A stretch of DNA of 64,000 nucleotides. It comes from Halopseudomonas xinjiangensis (GTDB lineage Bacteria > Pseudomonadota > Gammaproteobacteria > Pseudomonadales > Pseudomonadaceae). Under the pieces are notes generated by a model. It ran no database searches, was not told the DNA's origin, and was given only the letters and a program-made list of their open reading frames with translations. The stretch covers positions 124,001 to 188,000 of the forward strand of contig DRFO01000030.1 of the NCBI GenBank assembly GCA_011050525.1. The letters are read 5' to 3'. The translations under genes and the position numbers were made by a program. Positions 1 to 9,033 of this stretch are shown here, piece after piece (position 1 is the first letter of the stretch; each line of letters begins with the position of its first letter).

Positions 1-1
1 G

Positions 2-67
2 GCTTCCTATATCCACCTGTACCTGCCAGGTAACCCCCAGGCGGCGGCGGCATTGTTCCGGCCATGA
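2..67 (+). CDS. cobB: Partial: C-terminal end of cobyrinic acid a,c-diamide synthase (CobB)
   Basis: Only the last 21 codons are in the window, read in the frame starting at base 2 and ending in TGA at 65-67. The encoded tail (ASYIHLYLPGNP followed by alanines) resembles the usual CobB C-terminus, and the stop overlaps the bluB ATG in an ATGA junction. CobB amidates the a and c side chains of cobyrinic acid using glutamine and ATP. The call leans on position just before bluB/cobD in Pseudomonas cobalamin operons, because too little protein is present to see catalytic motifs. Confidence 0.7.
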   Translation, partial: ASYIHLYLPGNPQAAAALFRP

Positions 68-714
68 TTGATCAGCGCTTTTCAGAGGCAGAAAGGGCTG
101 CCGTGTATCGGGTCATTCGTGAGCGCCGCGACATGCGTCATTTCAGCGGGGGGCGAGTGCCCGCAGAAGCGCTCGGGCGGCTGCTGCAAGCCGCGCACCA
201 CGCCCCCAGTGTTGGCTTGATGCAGCCCTGGCGATTCATTCAGATCACACGCCCGGCACTACGCAACAGCATTCATGGGTTGGTGGAGAACGAGCGGCGG
301 CTGACGGCCGAAGCGCTAGGTGAGCGTGCCGATGAATTCATGCGTCTTAAGGTTGAGGGCATACTGACCTGTGCCGAACTGCTGATAGCGGCCCTGCCGG
401 ACGGGCGTGACGCCCATATATTTGGTCGCCGCACCCTACCTGAAATGGATCTCGCCTCGTTGTCCTGTGCGATTCAGAACCTGTGGCTTGCGGCGCGCGC
501 CGAGGGGCTTGGGACGGGCTGGGTTTCATTGTTCGATCCCGATGAACTGGCAAAGCTACTGAAGCTGCCAACGGGAGCCAGGCCGGTGGCGGTGCTCTGT
601 CTTGGCCCGGTAACAGCATTTTATGACAAGCCCATGTTGGTCGATGAAGGTTGGACAACACCCCAGCCGTTATCTGAGCTGTTGTTCACTGACCAATGGG
701 GATGCACGACATGA
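64..714 (+). CDS. bluB: 5,6-dimethylbenzimidazole synthase (BluB)
   Basis: 216-residue nitroreductase-fold protein. BluB cleaves reduced FMN with oxygen to make 5,6-dimethylbenzimidazole, the lower axial ligand of B12. The N-terminal RRDMRHF segment (about residues 21-27) and the HHAPSVGLMQPWRF block (about 45-58) are characteristic of the family, where they contact flavin phosphate and isoalloxazine. Length matches the family. The ATG overlaps the cobB stop (ATGA) and its own stop overlaps the next gene, so it is translated within the cob operon. Its presence implies that this organism makes DMB itself, aerobically. Confidence 0.93.
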   Translation: MIDQRFSEAERAAVYRVIRERRDMRHFSGGRVPAEALGRLLQAAHHAPSVGLMQPWRFIQITRPALRNSIHGLVENERRLTAEALGERADEFMRLKVEGILTCAELLIAALPDGRDAHIFGRRTLPEMDLASLSCAIQNLWLAARAEGLGTGWVSLFDPDELAKLLKLPTGARPVAVLCLGPVTAFYDKPMLVDEGWTTPQPLSELLFTDQWGCTT

Positions 715-1508
715 AAGGCCCGCAGCGCATTGTTTGCCTGTCTACCGAAACCTGTGAGGTGTTGTATCGGCTGGGCGAGCAGAACCGTATCGTCGGTATT
801 TCGGGCTTTACCGTGCATCCACCCCAGGCGCGCAGAGAGAAACCCAAGGTTTCAGCGTTCACCAGCGCAAATACCGAGAAGATTCTTGCTCTCAAGCCCG
901 ACCTGGTGCTCGGCTATTGTGATCTGCAGGCTGATATCGCCGCTGAGCTGGCTCGCGAAGGGCTGGAAGTGCACCTGTTCAACCAGCGGGACGTAGCAGG
1001 CATCCTGCGCATGATTGAGACGCTAGGCGCATTGGTGAACGCCAGTGACCAAGCTGTCGGCCTGGTCGATCAGCTCGAGCGCACCCTGCAAAGCGCGCGT
1101 CTGCAGAGCGAGGCGCTGGCGTTTCATCCCAAAATCTACTTCGAGGAATGGAACGAGCCGATGATCTCTGGCATTCGCTGGGTCAGTGAGCTTATTGAGA
1201 TTGCCGGCGGGCAAGACTGCTTTGCCGAACTGAGCCATTTTCCAAAGGCGCGGCAGCGTTACATCACCGACCCTGACGACGTCATCCGGCGCGCCCCCGA
1301 CATGATCATCGGCTCATGGTGCGGCAAGCGCTTTCGTCCCGAACTGGTTCGTCAGCGCCCCGGCTGGGAGCTAATCCCGGCGGTAGCGGATAACCGCCTG
1401 TATGAAATCAAATCCGCGGATATTCTCCAGCCCGGCGTATCGGCCCTTACGATTGGTCTGCATCAGCTGCGCGCCTTGATTCATCGGTACGTAGAGCAGG
1501 CTGAATGA
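711..1508 (+). CDS. BtuF-like cobalamin-binding protein without signal peptide
   Basis: Periplasmic-binding-protein fold of the BtuF/FhuD type (PF01497-like): an N-terminal [16 protein letters not shown] strand-helix, the KPDLVLGY element near residue 60, and a C-terminal lobe. BtuF normally captures B12 in the periplasm for the BtuCD transporter. Here I see no signal peptide or lipobox: from the ATG at 711 (ATGA overlap with the bluB stop) the protein starts directly with the first beta strand. An upstream ATG at 696 adds only MGMHD and has no good ribosome site. Inside a biosynthetic operon, a cytoplasmic corrinoid-binding role is a plausible inference. Confidence 0.8.
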   Translation: MKGPQRIVCLSTETCEVLYRLGEQNRIVGISGFTVHPPQARREKPKVSAFTSANTEKILALKPDLVLGYCDLQADIAAELAREGLEVHLFNQRDVAGILRMIETLGALVNASDQAVGLVDQLERTLQSARLQSEALAFHPKIYFEEWNEPMISGIRWVSELIEIAGGQDCFAELSHFPKARQRYITDPDDVIRRAPDMIIGSWCGKRFRPELVRQRPGWELIPAVADNRLYEIKSADILQPGVSALTIGLHQLRALIHRYVEQAE

Positions 1509-2413
1509 GCGCTGCGCTGATGGTCGCGGCGATATTGCTGGACTGGTTATTCGGTGAGCCGAAGCGCTGGCACCCCCTGGTTGGGTTCGGCCAGATCGCC
1601 TGCTGGCTGGAATTACGCCTGAACAGGCCTATGGCTTGGCCGCGCTGTCGCGGCTTGCTTGCCTGGTGCGCCGCGGTATTGCCGTTCACGCTATTGGCCT
1701 GGTTGCTGGCCTTGTTGCCCGGTATCGGGTGGATGATGGAACTGGCATGCCTGTATGCAGCGATTGGTTTGCGCAGCCTGACCGACCATGCGCAGCCGAT
1801 CGCTCAGGCATTGAAGGCGGGCAATCTGGTTCGGGCGCGAGAGCTGGTGGGGCGAATCGTCAGCCGTCAGACATCCGAGCTGAGCGGAGCAGGCATTGCC
1901 GGGGCCGCGACCGAGTCAGTCCTGGAAAATGGCAGTGACGCCGTGTTTGCCGCGCTGTTCTGGTTTGCGTTGATGGGCGCGCCGGGGGTCGTGTTGTACC
2001 GCCTGGCCAATACGCTTGATGCGATGTGGGGCTATCGCAACGCACGGTTTTTACTTTTTGGTCGCGCCGCAGCCCGTATTGATGATGGTTTGAATTATCT
2101 GCCAGCACGGTTGGTTGCGCTGACCTACGCACTATGCGGTAGAACCAGTGCGGCGTTAACTAGCTGGCGCAGCCAGGCTCCGCTCTGGGATAGCCCCAAT
2201 GCGGGACCGGTCATGGCGTCAGGCGCCGGGGCTCTGCGCGTCACGCTGGGTGGTCCTGCGGTTTACCACGGTGCTATTCATGAGCGGCCCCTGCTTGGGG
2301 CTGGCCCGGAAGCCACAGGTGATGATATAGAGCGTGCCCTCAGGCTGGTACGTACTGGCGTGGCCCTGTGGCTGCTGGCCAGCTTGGTGCTAGCGGGAGT
2401 CTGGCATGCTTGA
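1505..2413 (+). CDS. cobD: Adenosylcobinamide-phosphate synthase (CobD/CbiB)
   Basis: 302-residue integral membrane protein that attaches the aminopropanol (phosphate) arm to adenosylcobyric acid. The N-terminus [24 protein letters not shown] is the classic CbiB start (D-x-x-x-GEP...HP-x-x-x-G), and several hydrophobic helices follow. The segment [12 protein letters not shown] and the late [12 protein letters not shown] block are also conserved in the family. ATG at 1505 overlaps the upstream stop by four bases, and the gene overlaps cobC by eight, so translation is coupled. The substrate comes from CobQ and the aminopropanol arm from CobC, both encoded just downstream. Confidence 0.94.
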   Translation: MSAALMVAAILLDWLFGEPKRWHPLVGFGQIACWLELRLNRPMAWPRCRGLLAWCAAVLPFTLLAWLLALLPGIGWMMELACLYAAIGLRSLTDHAQPIAQALKAGNLVRARELVGRIVSRQTSELSGAGIAGAATESVLENGSDAVFAALFWFALMGAPGVVLYRLANTLDAMWGYRNARFLLFGRAAARIDDGLNYLPARLVALTYALCGRTSAALTSWRSQAPLWDSPNAGPVMASGAGALRVTLGGPAVYHGAIHERPLLGAGPEATGDDIERALRLVRTGVALWLLASLVLAGVWHA

Positions 2414-3410
2414 GCACGGAGGGCGGTTACGTCAGGCAGCAAAAACCTATGCTATTGCGCTGAGCGACTGGCTCGACCTTTCCACTGGCCTTGCTCCGTA
2501 TGGATGGCCGCTTCCGGCCATCCCGGTTGAGTCTTGGATGCGCTTGCCCGAATCCAACGACGGCCTGGAAGAGGCGGCTAAAAACTATTACCACGCCGCT
2601 AACGTACTGCCGGTGGCCGGGTCGCAAGCCGCTATTCAGGCATTACCGACACTTTTTTCCAACCGCCGCGTCGGCATAATTGAGCCGTGCTATGCCGAAC
2701 ACCGCCGGGCATGGTCTGGCGCAGGTCATACGGTGGTTGCGCTCAATCAGGCGGATGTTGCGCAGCAACTGCACCGCCTTGATGTTGTAGTGGTGGTGAA
2801 TCCGAACAATCCCACCGGTCGGCTGATCGGGCGCGAAGTGCTGTTGCAATGGCAGGAAACGCTGGCTAGCAAGGGCGGTCATTTGATTGTTGACGAGGCC
2901 TTCGGCGACCTGACGCCCAGCCACAGTCTGGCTGCATTCAGTGATCGCGTCGGCCTGGTCGTCCTGCGCTCGCTGGGCAAGTTTTTTGGTTTGGGCGGTG
3001 CGCGGCTGGGTTTTGTACTCGCGCAGGCAAGCCTGCTGCGCACGCTGGCCGAGAACATCGGCCCCTGGACTGTGAGTGGACCAACCCGGCTGATAGGCAC
3101 AGCCGTGTTGCAAGATACCGATACGCAAAGCCTATGGCGCTTGCGCATGGAGCGCGACGCACGACGGCTCGCAGAGCTGTTGTGCAGGCACGGCTTGCAG
3201 CCGGCCGGCGGCTGCGATCTGTTTCAGTGGACGCCCCATGATCGGGCTTTCCAAATTCATCATGCCCTGGCGCAGCGCGGAATCCTCACGCGCCTGTTTC
3301 AGGAGCCGCCGGCCTTGCGTATCGGCTTGCCCCATGGCGAAGCGGCGTGGTCAAGGCTTGAGCATGCGCTTTGCGAAGTGATGGGGGAGGTGCCGCAATG
3401 CCCACGCTGA
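2406..3410 (+). CDS. cobC: L-threonine-O-3-phosphate decarboxylase (CobC)
   Basis: 334-residue fold-type I PLP enzyme of the histidinol-phosphate aminotransferase family. It decarboxylates threonine phosphate to (R)-1-aminopropan-2-yl phosphate, used by CobD. The [10 protein letters not shown] block (about 123-132), the DEAFGDL aspartate that pairs with the cofactor, and the Schiff-base lysine in [16 protein letters not shown] (Lys192) are all visible. Start ATG at 2406 lies inside the end of cobD. The name cobC follows Pseudomonas denitrificans usage and should not be confused with the phosphatase CobC of enterics encoded at 6422. Confidence 0.93.
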   Translation: MLEHGGRLRQAAKTYAIALSDWLDLSTGLAPYGWPLPAIPVESWMRLPESNDGLEEAAKNYYHAANVLPVAGSQAAIQALPTLFSNRRVGIIEPCYAEHRRAWSGAGHTVVALNQADVAQQLHRLDVVVVVNPNNPTGRLIGREVLLQWQETLASKGGHLIVDEAFGDLTPSHSLAAFSDRVGLVVLRSLGKFFGLGGARLGFVLAQASLLRTLAENIGPWTVSGPTRLIGTAVLQDTDTQSLWRLRMERDARRLAELLCRHGLQPAGGCDLFQWTPHDRAFQIHHALAQRGILTRLFQEPPALRIGLPHGEAAWSRLEHALCEVMGEVPQCPR

Positions 3411-4855
3411 TGATTCAAGGCACCACGTCGGATGCTGGTAAAAGCACCCTGGTGACGGCGCTTTGCCGTTGGCTAGTGCGCCGTGGCGTGCAGGTGGCCC
3501 CGTTCAAGCCGCAGAACATGGCGCTCAACTCGGCCGTTACCGTGGACGCTGGTGAGATAGGCCGCGCCCAGGCAGTGCAGGCTGAGGCTGCAGGTCTGGC
3601 GCCGCATACGGATATGAATCCGGTGTTGCTCAAACCCAACACTGACACCGGCGCTCAGGTAATTATTCATGGTCATGCGGTGGGCTGCATGGATGCGGTT
3701 GCCTATCACGCCTACAAGCCCGTGGCAATGGAGGCCGTTATTGCCTCGCATCGACGGCTGGCGGATGCATATCAAGTTGTGCTGGTTGAAGGGGCCGGAT
3801 CTCCAGCCGAGATCAATTTGCGAGACGGTGATATAGCGAATATGGGTTTTGCCGAAGCGGTGGATTGCCCTGTATTGCTGATCGCCGATATCGACAAGGG
3901 AGGTGTTCTGGCTCATCTGGTAGGCACGCTGGAATTGCTGTCACCAAGCGAACAGGCGCGTATCAAAGGGTTCGTCATTAACCGTTTCCGAGGCGATATC
4001 GCCTTGCTGCAGCCTGGCATCGACTGGCTGGAACAACGCACGGCGAAGCCGGTACTAGGTGTGCTCCCTTATGTCCACGACCTGCATATTGAGGCAGAAG
4101 ACGCGGTTAACGCCCGCCAGCAGAGCAAGGCTGTAGATGCGCTTAAGGTAGTAGTCCCGCTACTGCCACGCATCAGCAACCACACCGATTTTGACCCGCT
4201 GCGTTTGCACCCGCAGGTGGACCTGCGGTTTGTCCGTGTGGGACAAGCCATCCCTCCTGCTGACCTGATAATCCTGCCAGGGTCAAAAAGCGTGCGCGCC
4301 GACCTGGCGTTTTTGCGGCAACAAGGATGGGACGAAGCGATTACCAGGCATCTGCGTTACGGAGGCAAGTTGCTGGGCATTTGCGGCGGTTTGCAAATGC
4401 TGGGCAAACGAGTTGATGATCCGCTGGGACTGGAAGGCCATCCAGGCTCTAGCGAGGGGTTGGGGCTTCTGGATTTCGCCACGACGCTTGAGGCGCGCAA
4501 ACAGCTGGCCAACGTCAAAGGCACACTGGTACATGGGCAGGCGCAGGTCACTGGCTACGAAATTCATGCAGGCGTCAGCACCGGTCCGGCGCTGGCGCAT
4601 CCGTTCGCGGTACTCGATCACGGCCGTGCGGATGGAGCAATCAGTCTCGATCAGCAAATAGCCGGCACCTACCTTCACGGTCTGTTCGAATCTGCAGCAG
4701 CGAGCGAGGCTTTGCTACGGTGGGCCGGTTTGAGCGAAGTACAAGGGTTCGACTATGCCGCGCTACGAGCGCGGGATATCGACCGCCTTGCTGATCTGGT
4801 CGAAAACCATCTTGATGTTAACAAATTACTACAGATCTGCGAGGTAACCAGTTGA
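3398..4855 (+). CDS. cobQ: Cobyric acid synthase (CobQ)
   Basis: 485-residue amidotransferase that amidates side chains b, d, e and g of adenosylcobyrinic acid a,c-diamide. The N-terminal dethiobiotin-synthetase-like ATPase carries [10 protein letters not shown] (about residues 6-15); the C-terminal class I glutaminase has [11 protein letters not shown] with nucleophile Cys329 and the YLHGLF histidine late in the chain. I chose the ATG at 3398 because GGGGGAGG lies seven bases upstream; the upstream TTG at 3371 would add nine non-family residues. It overlaps the cobC end by 13 bases and its TGA overlaps the next start. Confidence 0.96.
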   Translation: MPTLMIQGTTSDAGKSTLVTALCRWLVRRGVQVAPFKPQNMALNSAVTVDAGEIGRAQAVQAEAAGLAPHTDMNPVLLKPNTDTGAQVIIHGHAVGCMDAVAYHAYKPVAMEAVIASHRRLADAYQVVLVEGAGSPAEINLRDGDIANMGFAEAVDCPVLLIADIDKGGVLAHLVGTLELLSPSEQARIKGFVINRFRGDIALLQPGIDWLEQRTAKPVLGVLPYVHDLHIEAEDAVNARQQSKAVDALKVVVPLLPRISNHTDFDPLRLHPQVDLRFVRVGQAIPPADLIILPGSKSVRADLAFLRQQGWDEAITRHLRYGGKLLGICGGLQMLGKRVDDPLGLEGHPGSSEGLGLLDFATTLEARKQLANVKGTLVHGQAQVTGYEIHAGVSTGPALAHPFAVLDHGRADGAISLDQQIAGTYLHGLFESAAASEALLRWAGLSEVQGFDYAALRARDIDRLADLVENHLDVNKLLQICEVTS

Positions 4856-5373
4856 TCGATTTAGTATTAGGGGGCGCCAGATCCGGGAAAAGCCGCCTCG
4901 CTGAGCGCCTGGCTTTAACATCCGGTATGGCTGTCACCTACATCGCCACCAGCCAGGCGTTGGACGCCGAGATGGCTCAACGAATCACAGTGCATAGAGA
5001 ACGCCGTCCGGCGCATTGGGATTTGATCGAAGAGCCCCTGGCGCTCGCCGACGCCTTGCGTGCGGCTGCCGCCAGCGACCGCTGCGTGTTGGTCGACTGT
5101 CTAACTCTATGGTTGACCAATCTGCTGCTGGAACGGGATCAGCAACGCCTGGGTCGGGAGCGGCAATTGCTTATGGAATGCCTGGGCACATTGCCTGGCC
5201 GTATCATTCTGGTCAGCAACGAAACGGGTATGGGTGTGGTTCCCCTGGGCGAGCTGAGCCGCCGATACGTCGATGAGGCCGGCTGTCTTCACCAAGCGCT
5301 GGCCGAATGCAGTGAAAGAGTCTTGTTCTGTGTGGCGGGACTGCCGATGGCACTCAAGGGGGAACTGCCATAA
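4852..5373 (+). CDS. cobU: Bifunctional adenosylcobinamide kinase / guanylyltransferase (CobU/CobP)
   Basis: 173 residues, normal for the family. It phosphorylates adenosylcobinamide and transfers GMP to give adenosyl-GDP-cobinamide. The very N-terminal P-loop [11 protein letters not shown], the [12 protein letters not shown] segment, the HRERRP segment (GMP-accepting His in the enteric enzyme) and the LTLWLTNLL region fit CobU. Start is TTG at 4852 in a TTGA overlap with the cobQ stop; GAGG at 4841-4844 is correctly spaced, so the non-ATG start is convincing. Confidence 0.94.
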   Translation: MIDLVLGGARSGKSRLAERLALTSGMAVTYIATSQALDAEMAQRITVHRERRPAHWDLIEEPLALADALRAAAASDRCVLVDCLTLWLTNLLLERDQQRLGRERQLLMECLGTLPGRIILVSNETGMGVVPLGELSRRYVDEAGCLHQALAECSERVLFCVAGLPMALKGELP

Positions 5374-5423
5374 TCAAACAATGGTGGGAAGAGCCGGTAG
5401 CCAAGCCGGATGAAGGCATTGGC

Positions 5424-6425
5424 GTGGACGCGACTACCCGTCAACGGCAGTTGACCAAGCCACCCGGTTCACTGGGCGAGCTTGAGCGCCTTGCGGTACA
5501 GCTTGCGAGCATGCAGAAACGCCAAACGCCCAGGGTCGAGCGGATATGCATCACGTTATTTGCCGGAGATCATGGCGTCGTAGAAGAGGGCGTATCGGCG
5601 TTTCCACAGTCGGTGACGGGCCAGATGTTGCGCAACTTCGCGTCGGGTGGGGCAGCGATCAGCGTGCTCGCCAGAGAGCTGAGCGCCACCTTAAAAGTGA
5701 TAGATCTCGGCCTTGCAGAAGCAATCGCGCCGCTGCAAGGCGTGACGCATCTGAACATTGCCCGTGGAACGGCTAATTTTACTCGGAAGGCTGCGATGAC
5801 TGTGGCGCAGTTTGTCCAGGCTATGGACGCCGGTCATCATGCAGCGCATGAAGCCTCGATACAGCAAAGCGACCTGTTCATTGGTGGCGAAATGGGCATC
5901 GGCAACAGCACCAGTGCATGTGCCTTGGCCAGCGTGCTGCTTCAGGTTCCGCCGGGTCAGCTGGTGGGTCCGGGCACGGGGCTCGACGTGGGGGGAGTGC
6001 AGCATAAGCTTGGCGTCGTACAAACTGGGATCGAGTTGCACAGGGGATGTTGCGACTCGCCAGTCGACGCGCTGACTCGCCTGGGCGGCCTGGAGATTGC
6101 TGCGCTTTGCGGCTCTTACATAGCCGCTGCGCAGCTGGGCTTGCCGATACTGGTGGACGGTTACATAAGTTCGGTCGCCGCGCTGTGCGCGACGCGCATC
6201 AGCCCCGGAACCAGGGCTTGGATGCTGTTCGGTCATCGCAGTGCAGAGCCTGGCCACGCCCTGGTACTGCAGGCACTGGATGCGTCCCCCTTGCTGGATC
6301 TGGGCATGCGGTTGGGTGAGGGCAGCGGTGCCGCCGTCGCCGTACCGTTATTGCGTGCAGCCTGCGCTTTGCACAACCAGATGGCGACCTTTGCTGAGGC
6401 GGCTGTGTCCGCAAAGCAATCGTGA
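5424..6425 (+). CDS. cobT: Nicotinate-nucleotide--DMB phosphoribosyltransferase (CobT); true start probably upstream at about 5370
   Basis: Activates DMB to alpha-ribazole phosphate using nicotinate mononucleotide. Family blocks include QLTKPPGSLG near the start, FAGDHGV, GEMGIGNST and the late LGEGSGAA segment holding the catalytic glutamate. The first ordinary start codon in frame is GTG 5424, but the frame stays open upstream and encodes KQWWEEP, matching the WW motif at CobT N-termini. No ATG, GTG or TTG precedes that motif after the cobU stop. A strong Shine-Dalgarno (AAGGGGGA, 5356-5363) sits 6-9 bases before ATA 5370 and ATC 5373, so non-canonical initiation there (about 18 extra residues) is my inference. 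Confidence 0.93.
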   Translation: MDATTRQRQLTKPPGSLGELERLAVQLASMQKRQTPRVERICITLFAGDHGVVEEGVSAFPQSVTGQMLRNFASGGAAISVLARELSATLKVIDLGLAEAIAPLQGVTHLNIARGTANFTRKAAMTVAQFVQAMDAGHHAAHEASIQQSDLFIGGEMGIGNSTSACALASVLLQVPPGQLVGPGTGLDVGGVQHKLGVVQTGIELHRGCCDSPVDALTRLGGLEIAALCGSYIAAAQLGLPILVDGYISSVAALCATRISPGTRAWMLFGHRSAEPGHALVLQALDASPLLDLGMRLGEGSGAAVAVPLLRAACALHNQMATFAEAAVSAKQS

Positions 6426-6994
6426 GCGTGACCATCGATTTGCTGCGTCATGGTGAAACAGAGCAGGGCGGCGGGTTTCGCGGCAGTATCGATGATCCGC
6501 TCACTGCCTACGGTTGGGAGCAGATGCATACGAGCTGCCAGCGTGCAGATCCGTGGCAGGGCGTCATCAGCTCGCCATTGCAGCGTTGCGCCGCATTTGC
6601 TGAAAAACTGGCTACCGCACGTGCCCTTCCACTCGAACACGTAGCAGCGCTGCAAGAACTGCATTTTGGTGACTGGGAAGGCCGTCATCCGCGCGATCTG
6701 ATGATCGAGCACGCTGAGCTGCTGGGCAAGTTCTGGGCTGATCCCTACGCGTTTACTCCGCCCGCAGGCGAACATCTACTAGCCTTTGAGAAAAGGGTTC
6801 TTGGGGCCGTTGACCTGCTGGCAGAGCGGTATGCCAACCAGCGTCTGCTGGTCGTAACGCATGGGGGTGTCATCCGCCTTCTGCTCGCCCGGGCCAGACA
6901 ATTGCCGCGACGGGACTTGCTCCAGGTCGAGGTCAACCACGCTCAACGGTTTACCCTGTGTTGCGAATCTGCTGGACGAATCACGGAGGTGTGA
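6422..6994 (+). CDS. Alpha-ribazole-5'-phosphate phosphatase, histidine phosphatase family
   Basis: 190-residue phosphoglycerate-mutase-like phosphatase. LLRHGETEQ (His9-Arg-His region, RHGE motif at about residues 8-12), the HFGDWEGRHP signature of the CobC/PhoE subgroup and the late VVTHGGVIRLLL histidine form the active site. In this operon it most likely dephosphorylates alpha-ribazole phosphate or adenosylcobalamin phosphate, the last or next-to-last step of B12 assembly. Start is GTG at 6422 in a GTGA overlap with the cobT stop; a second GTG two codons later is possible. Confidence 0.88.
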   Translation: MSVTIDLLRHGETEQGGGFRGSIDDPLTAYGWEQMHTSCQRADPWQGVISSPLQRCAAFAEKLATARALPLEHVAALQELHFGDWEGRHPRDLMIEHAELLGKFWADPYAFTPPAGEHLLAFEKRVLGAVDLLAERYANQRLLVVTHGGVIRLLLARARQLPRRDLLQVEVNHAQRFTLCCESAGRITEV

Positions 6995-7734
6995 TGAGCC
7001 TGTTTCCATTGTTGGTAGCGCTGCAGTTTCTGACTCGCCTTCCGGTGCTGCTTTCACGTATGCCTACGCCAGATGAGAGCGGCCGTTCTTTGCTCTGGTA
7101 TCCCACGGTGGGGTTAGCGCTGGGGGCATTTCTGGTATTGCTTCAGGACCCGCTCAACCACCTCTCGCCATCATTGCAGGCTGCTTTGTTGCTGAGCTTC
7201 TGGGTCTGGATTTCCGGCGGGCTCCACCTCGATGGGCTGGCCGATATGACTGACGCCTGGGTCGGTGGCCATGGAGATTCTGAGCGTACCCTGGCAATAA
7301 TGAAAGATCCCAATTGCGGCCCCATGGGTGTGCTTTCACTGGTACTTGTTCTGTTGGTCAAATTTGCGGCCCTGGCCAGCTTGGTCGCAGTGGAACAGTG
7401 GATTGGCTTGCTGCTGGCCCCTTGGCTAGGAAGATGGGTTTTACCCCTGCTGCTGTATTCAACGCGCTACGTACGCGCTGGGGGGATGGGGCAGGTTATG
7501 GTGGAAAACATGCCTCGTTTCTGGTTGCCTGCGATTTTGCTCCTGCACGGTCTGGCAATGCTGGCAGTGGGTATGCAGGGCGCGTTGGCGATCCTATGCA
7601 TATGCGTGTTGGGCTGGTGTTGGCGACGGGTGCTGATACGCCGTCTTGGCGGGACGACTGGCGATACTGCAGGGGCTCTGGTGGAAATCAGTGAATGTCT
7701 GGTTTTGGTTATGCTGGCTTTTCTAACCGCCTGA
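6994..7734 (+). CDS. cobS: Adenosylcobinamide-GDP ribazoletransferase / cobalamin synthase (CobS/CobV)
   Basis: 246-residue polytopic membrane protein that joins adenosyl-GDP-cobinamide with alpha-ribazole. The FLTRLPV motif close to the N-terminus, the GGLHLDGLADMTDAW acidic motif (about 65-79) and MKDPNCGPMGVL (about 95-106) are the family signatures. ATG at 6994 overlaps the previous TGA (TGATG) with GGAGG at 6985-6989, so I rejected the longer form starting at 6958. It is the last gene of the operon. Confidence 0.95.
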   Translation: MSLFPLLVALQFLTRLPVLLSRMPTPDESGRSLLWYPTVGLALGAFLVLLQDPLNHLSPSLQAALLLSFWVWISGGLHLDGLADMTDAWVGGHGDSERTLAIMKDPNCGPMGVLSLVLVLLVKFAALASLVAVEQWIGLLLAPWLGRWVLPLLLYSTRYVRAGGMGQVMVENMPRFWLPAILLLHGLAMLAVGMQGALAILCICVLGWCWRRVLIRRLGGTTGDTAGALVEISECLVLVMLAFLTA

Positions 7735-7842
7735 CGACCTTTGAACTTTTTCGATTCGCCTTCATCTGATTGTAATGTAACGACAATAATGTAATGACAC
7801 GGCCGTTTCATGGTCGCTCAATAATAATCAGAGGAAGGTGTA

Positions 7843-7923
7843 ATGAACGAATATGTTGAAGAGTTGATCGAGCAGCGCGCCCAGGAATGGGATCAGGATG
7901 TTGAGGACGCCGAAGAGATGTAA
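7843..7923 (+). CDS. 26-residue acidic small protein, unknown function
   Basis: Open frame of 26 codons encoding a very acidic, probably helical peptide (MNEYVEELIEQR...DAEEM) with one Trp and no hydrophobic membrane stretch. Support for translation is a strong purine-rich ribosome site (AGAGGAAGG) four to seven bases before the ATG and a stop codon that falls exactly inside a rho-independent terminator stem, giving a compact stand-alone transcription unit. I do not recognise a family. It could also be a leader-type peptide or the coding part of a dual-function small RNA. Confidence 0.55.
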   Translation: MNEYVEELIEQRAQEWDQDVEDAEEM

Positions 7924-7944
7924 GCTCTTCGAGCGTCTTTTTTG
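7906..7944 (+). terminator. Rho-independent terminator overlapping the 26-codon ORF end
   Basis: GACGCCGAAGAG (7906-7917) pairs with CTCTTCGAGCGTC (7925-7937), twelve pairs with one bulge and a seven-base loop, followed by a run of six to seven T. The TAA stop of the small ORF is in the loop. It would also end read-through from the cob operon and separates it from the convergent AraC gene. Confidence 0.85.
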
Positions 7945-7957
7945 ATTTATTCCTGCT

Positions 7958-8983
7958 TTAGTGGTTGTCCGAATTTGCCTGCCGTTGCTGCCGACGGAAA
8001 GTCCCCGGCGGATTCCCTGTCCAGCGCTTGAACGCCCGTTGAAATGCCTCTGGTGATGAAAAGCCCAGCAAAAAGGCTATTTCGCCCAATGCCAGTTCCG
8101 TGTCCCTGATATAGCTCACCGCCAGATCCCTTCGGGTGTCGTCGATAATGTCTTGAAAGCGTGTGTTGTCTTCCAACTTCAGGCGTCGGCGCAATGTCCA
8201 GGATGGCTGCCCCAGTGTCCGGGCCACCTCGGTCAAAGTCGGCAGTTTGCGATGCAGCTGTGGCGATACGATTTCTTCGACTTTTTCACGCAAGCGCCGA
8301 TGCCGATCCAGCTGGGCCAACTGCTCGTCACACAGTTGCGTCAGGTGCGAAAATGTTGCGGGTGCGCTTTGCACCAGCGCCAGCTCAAGGCTTCCGGTCT
8401 GCCAGATGAGCTGATTTTGTTGCTGGCCGAAGAGAACCGGGCACTGGAAAACGCGTTCATATTCGCCGACATAGTCCGGCGCCGGGAACTCGATATGAAC
8501 CTCGCGCAGCTGGGCTTTGCCGGCGGTCAGCTGTCGGCCCAGATGCGCTCGCGACGACAGCGCTGAATCGACTACAAAGAGGTTGAAGGCGTTGTAAGGG
8601 CTGATGGAGTAGAAGCTCACCGCCGGGGCGTTGATGCTTGAATGGCCTCGATAGTTCTGGCTGGACAACCTCTCGTAACGTACCAGCGTCGCAAATGCTG
8701 CGCCCAGTGACGGGGCGCATTGCGCCGCCACACCGGCCAGGCCCAGATGGCTGGGCTGGCTGTGCAAGCCCATCAACAGGCCGACGGCGGGGTTTCCGGT
8801 ATAACGGATCGCGGCGTTGCCCAGGCGCATGAAGCGGGGAATGCTGATGCGAGCCTGGCTGGTGCCGAGCAGTTGCGCGCTTAAGCCGAAACGGTCGAGC
8901 AATACCCTTGGGTCTTTGCCGAGCTGCTGGACCGTGTCGATCAGGCTGTACAGATAGCCTACTGAAATATCTCCCAGCTTCAT
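7958..8983 (-). CDS. AraC-family transcriptional regulator next to fadH
   Basis: 341-residue regulator with an N-terminal arabinose-binding-like sensor domain of the OruR/PF12625 type (about 15-200) and a C-terminal double helix-turn-helix (about 235-330) containing the typical ALGEIAFLLGFSSPEAFQRAFKRWTG second helix-turn-helix region. I chose ATG 8983 because GGAG lies five bases upstream; GTG 8989 would add two residues. It is divergent from fadH across a 184-base region with a strong palindrome, so it likely controls fadH and itself, perhaps in response to an unsaturated fatty acid or its CoA ester; the ligand is inference. Confidence 0.88.
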   Translation of the reverse strand: MKLGDISVGYLYSLIDTVQQLGKDPRVLLDRFGLSAQLLGTSQARISIPRFMRLGNAAIRYTGNPAVGLLMGLHSQPSHLGLAGVAAQCAPSLGAAFATLVRYERLSSQNYRGHSSINAPAVSFYSISPYNAFNLFVVDSALSSRAHLGRQLTAGKAQLREVHIEFPAPDYVGEYERVFQCPVLFGQQQNQLIWQTGSLELALVQSAPATFSHLTQLCDEQLAQLDRHRRLREKVEEIVSPQLHRKLPTLTEVARTLGQPSWTLRRRLKLEDNTRFQDIIDDTRRDLAVSYIRDTELALGEIAFLLGFSSPEAFQRAFKRWTGNPPGTFRRQQRQANSDNH

Positions 8984-9033
8984 GAGCACTCCGCTTCAGG
9001 GCGAGACAAGATTGTAAGAAAGAGTTATAGAAA

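Noticed and set aside
1-7734. Cobalamin riboswitch controlling the cob operon
   Set aside because: The operon promoter is outside the window and none of the internal gaps is large enough to hold one.
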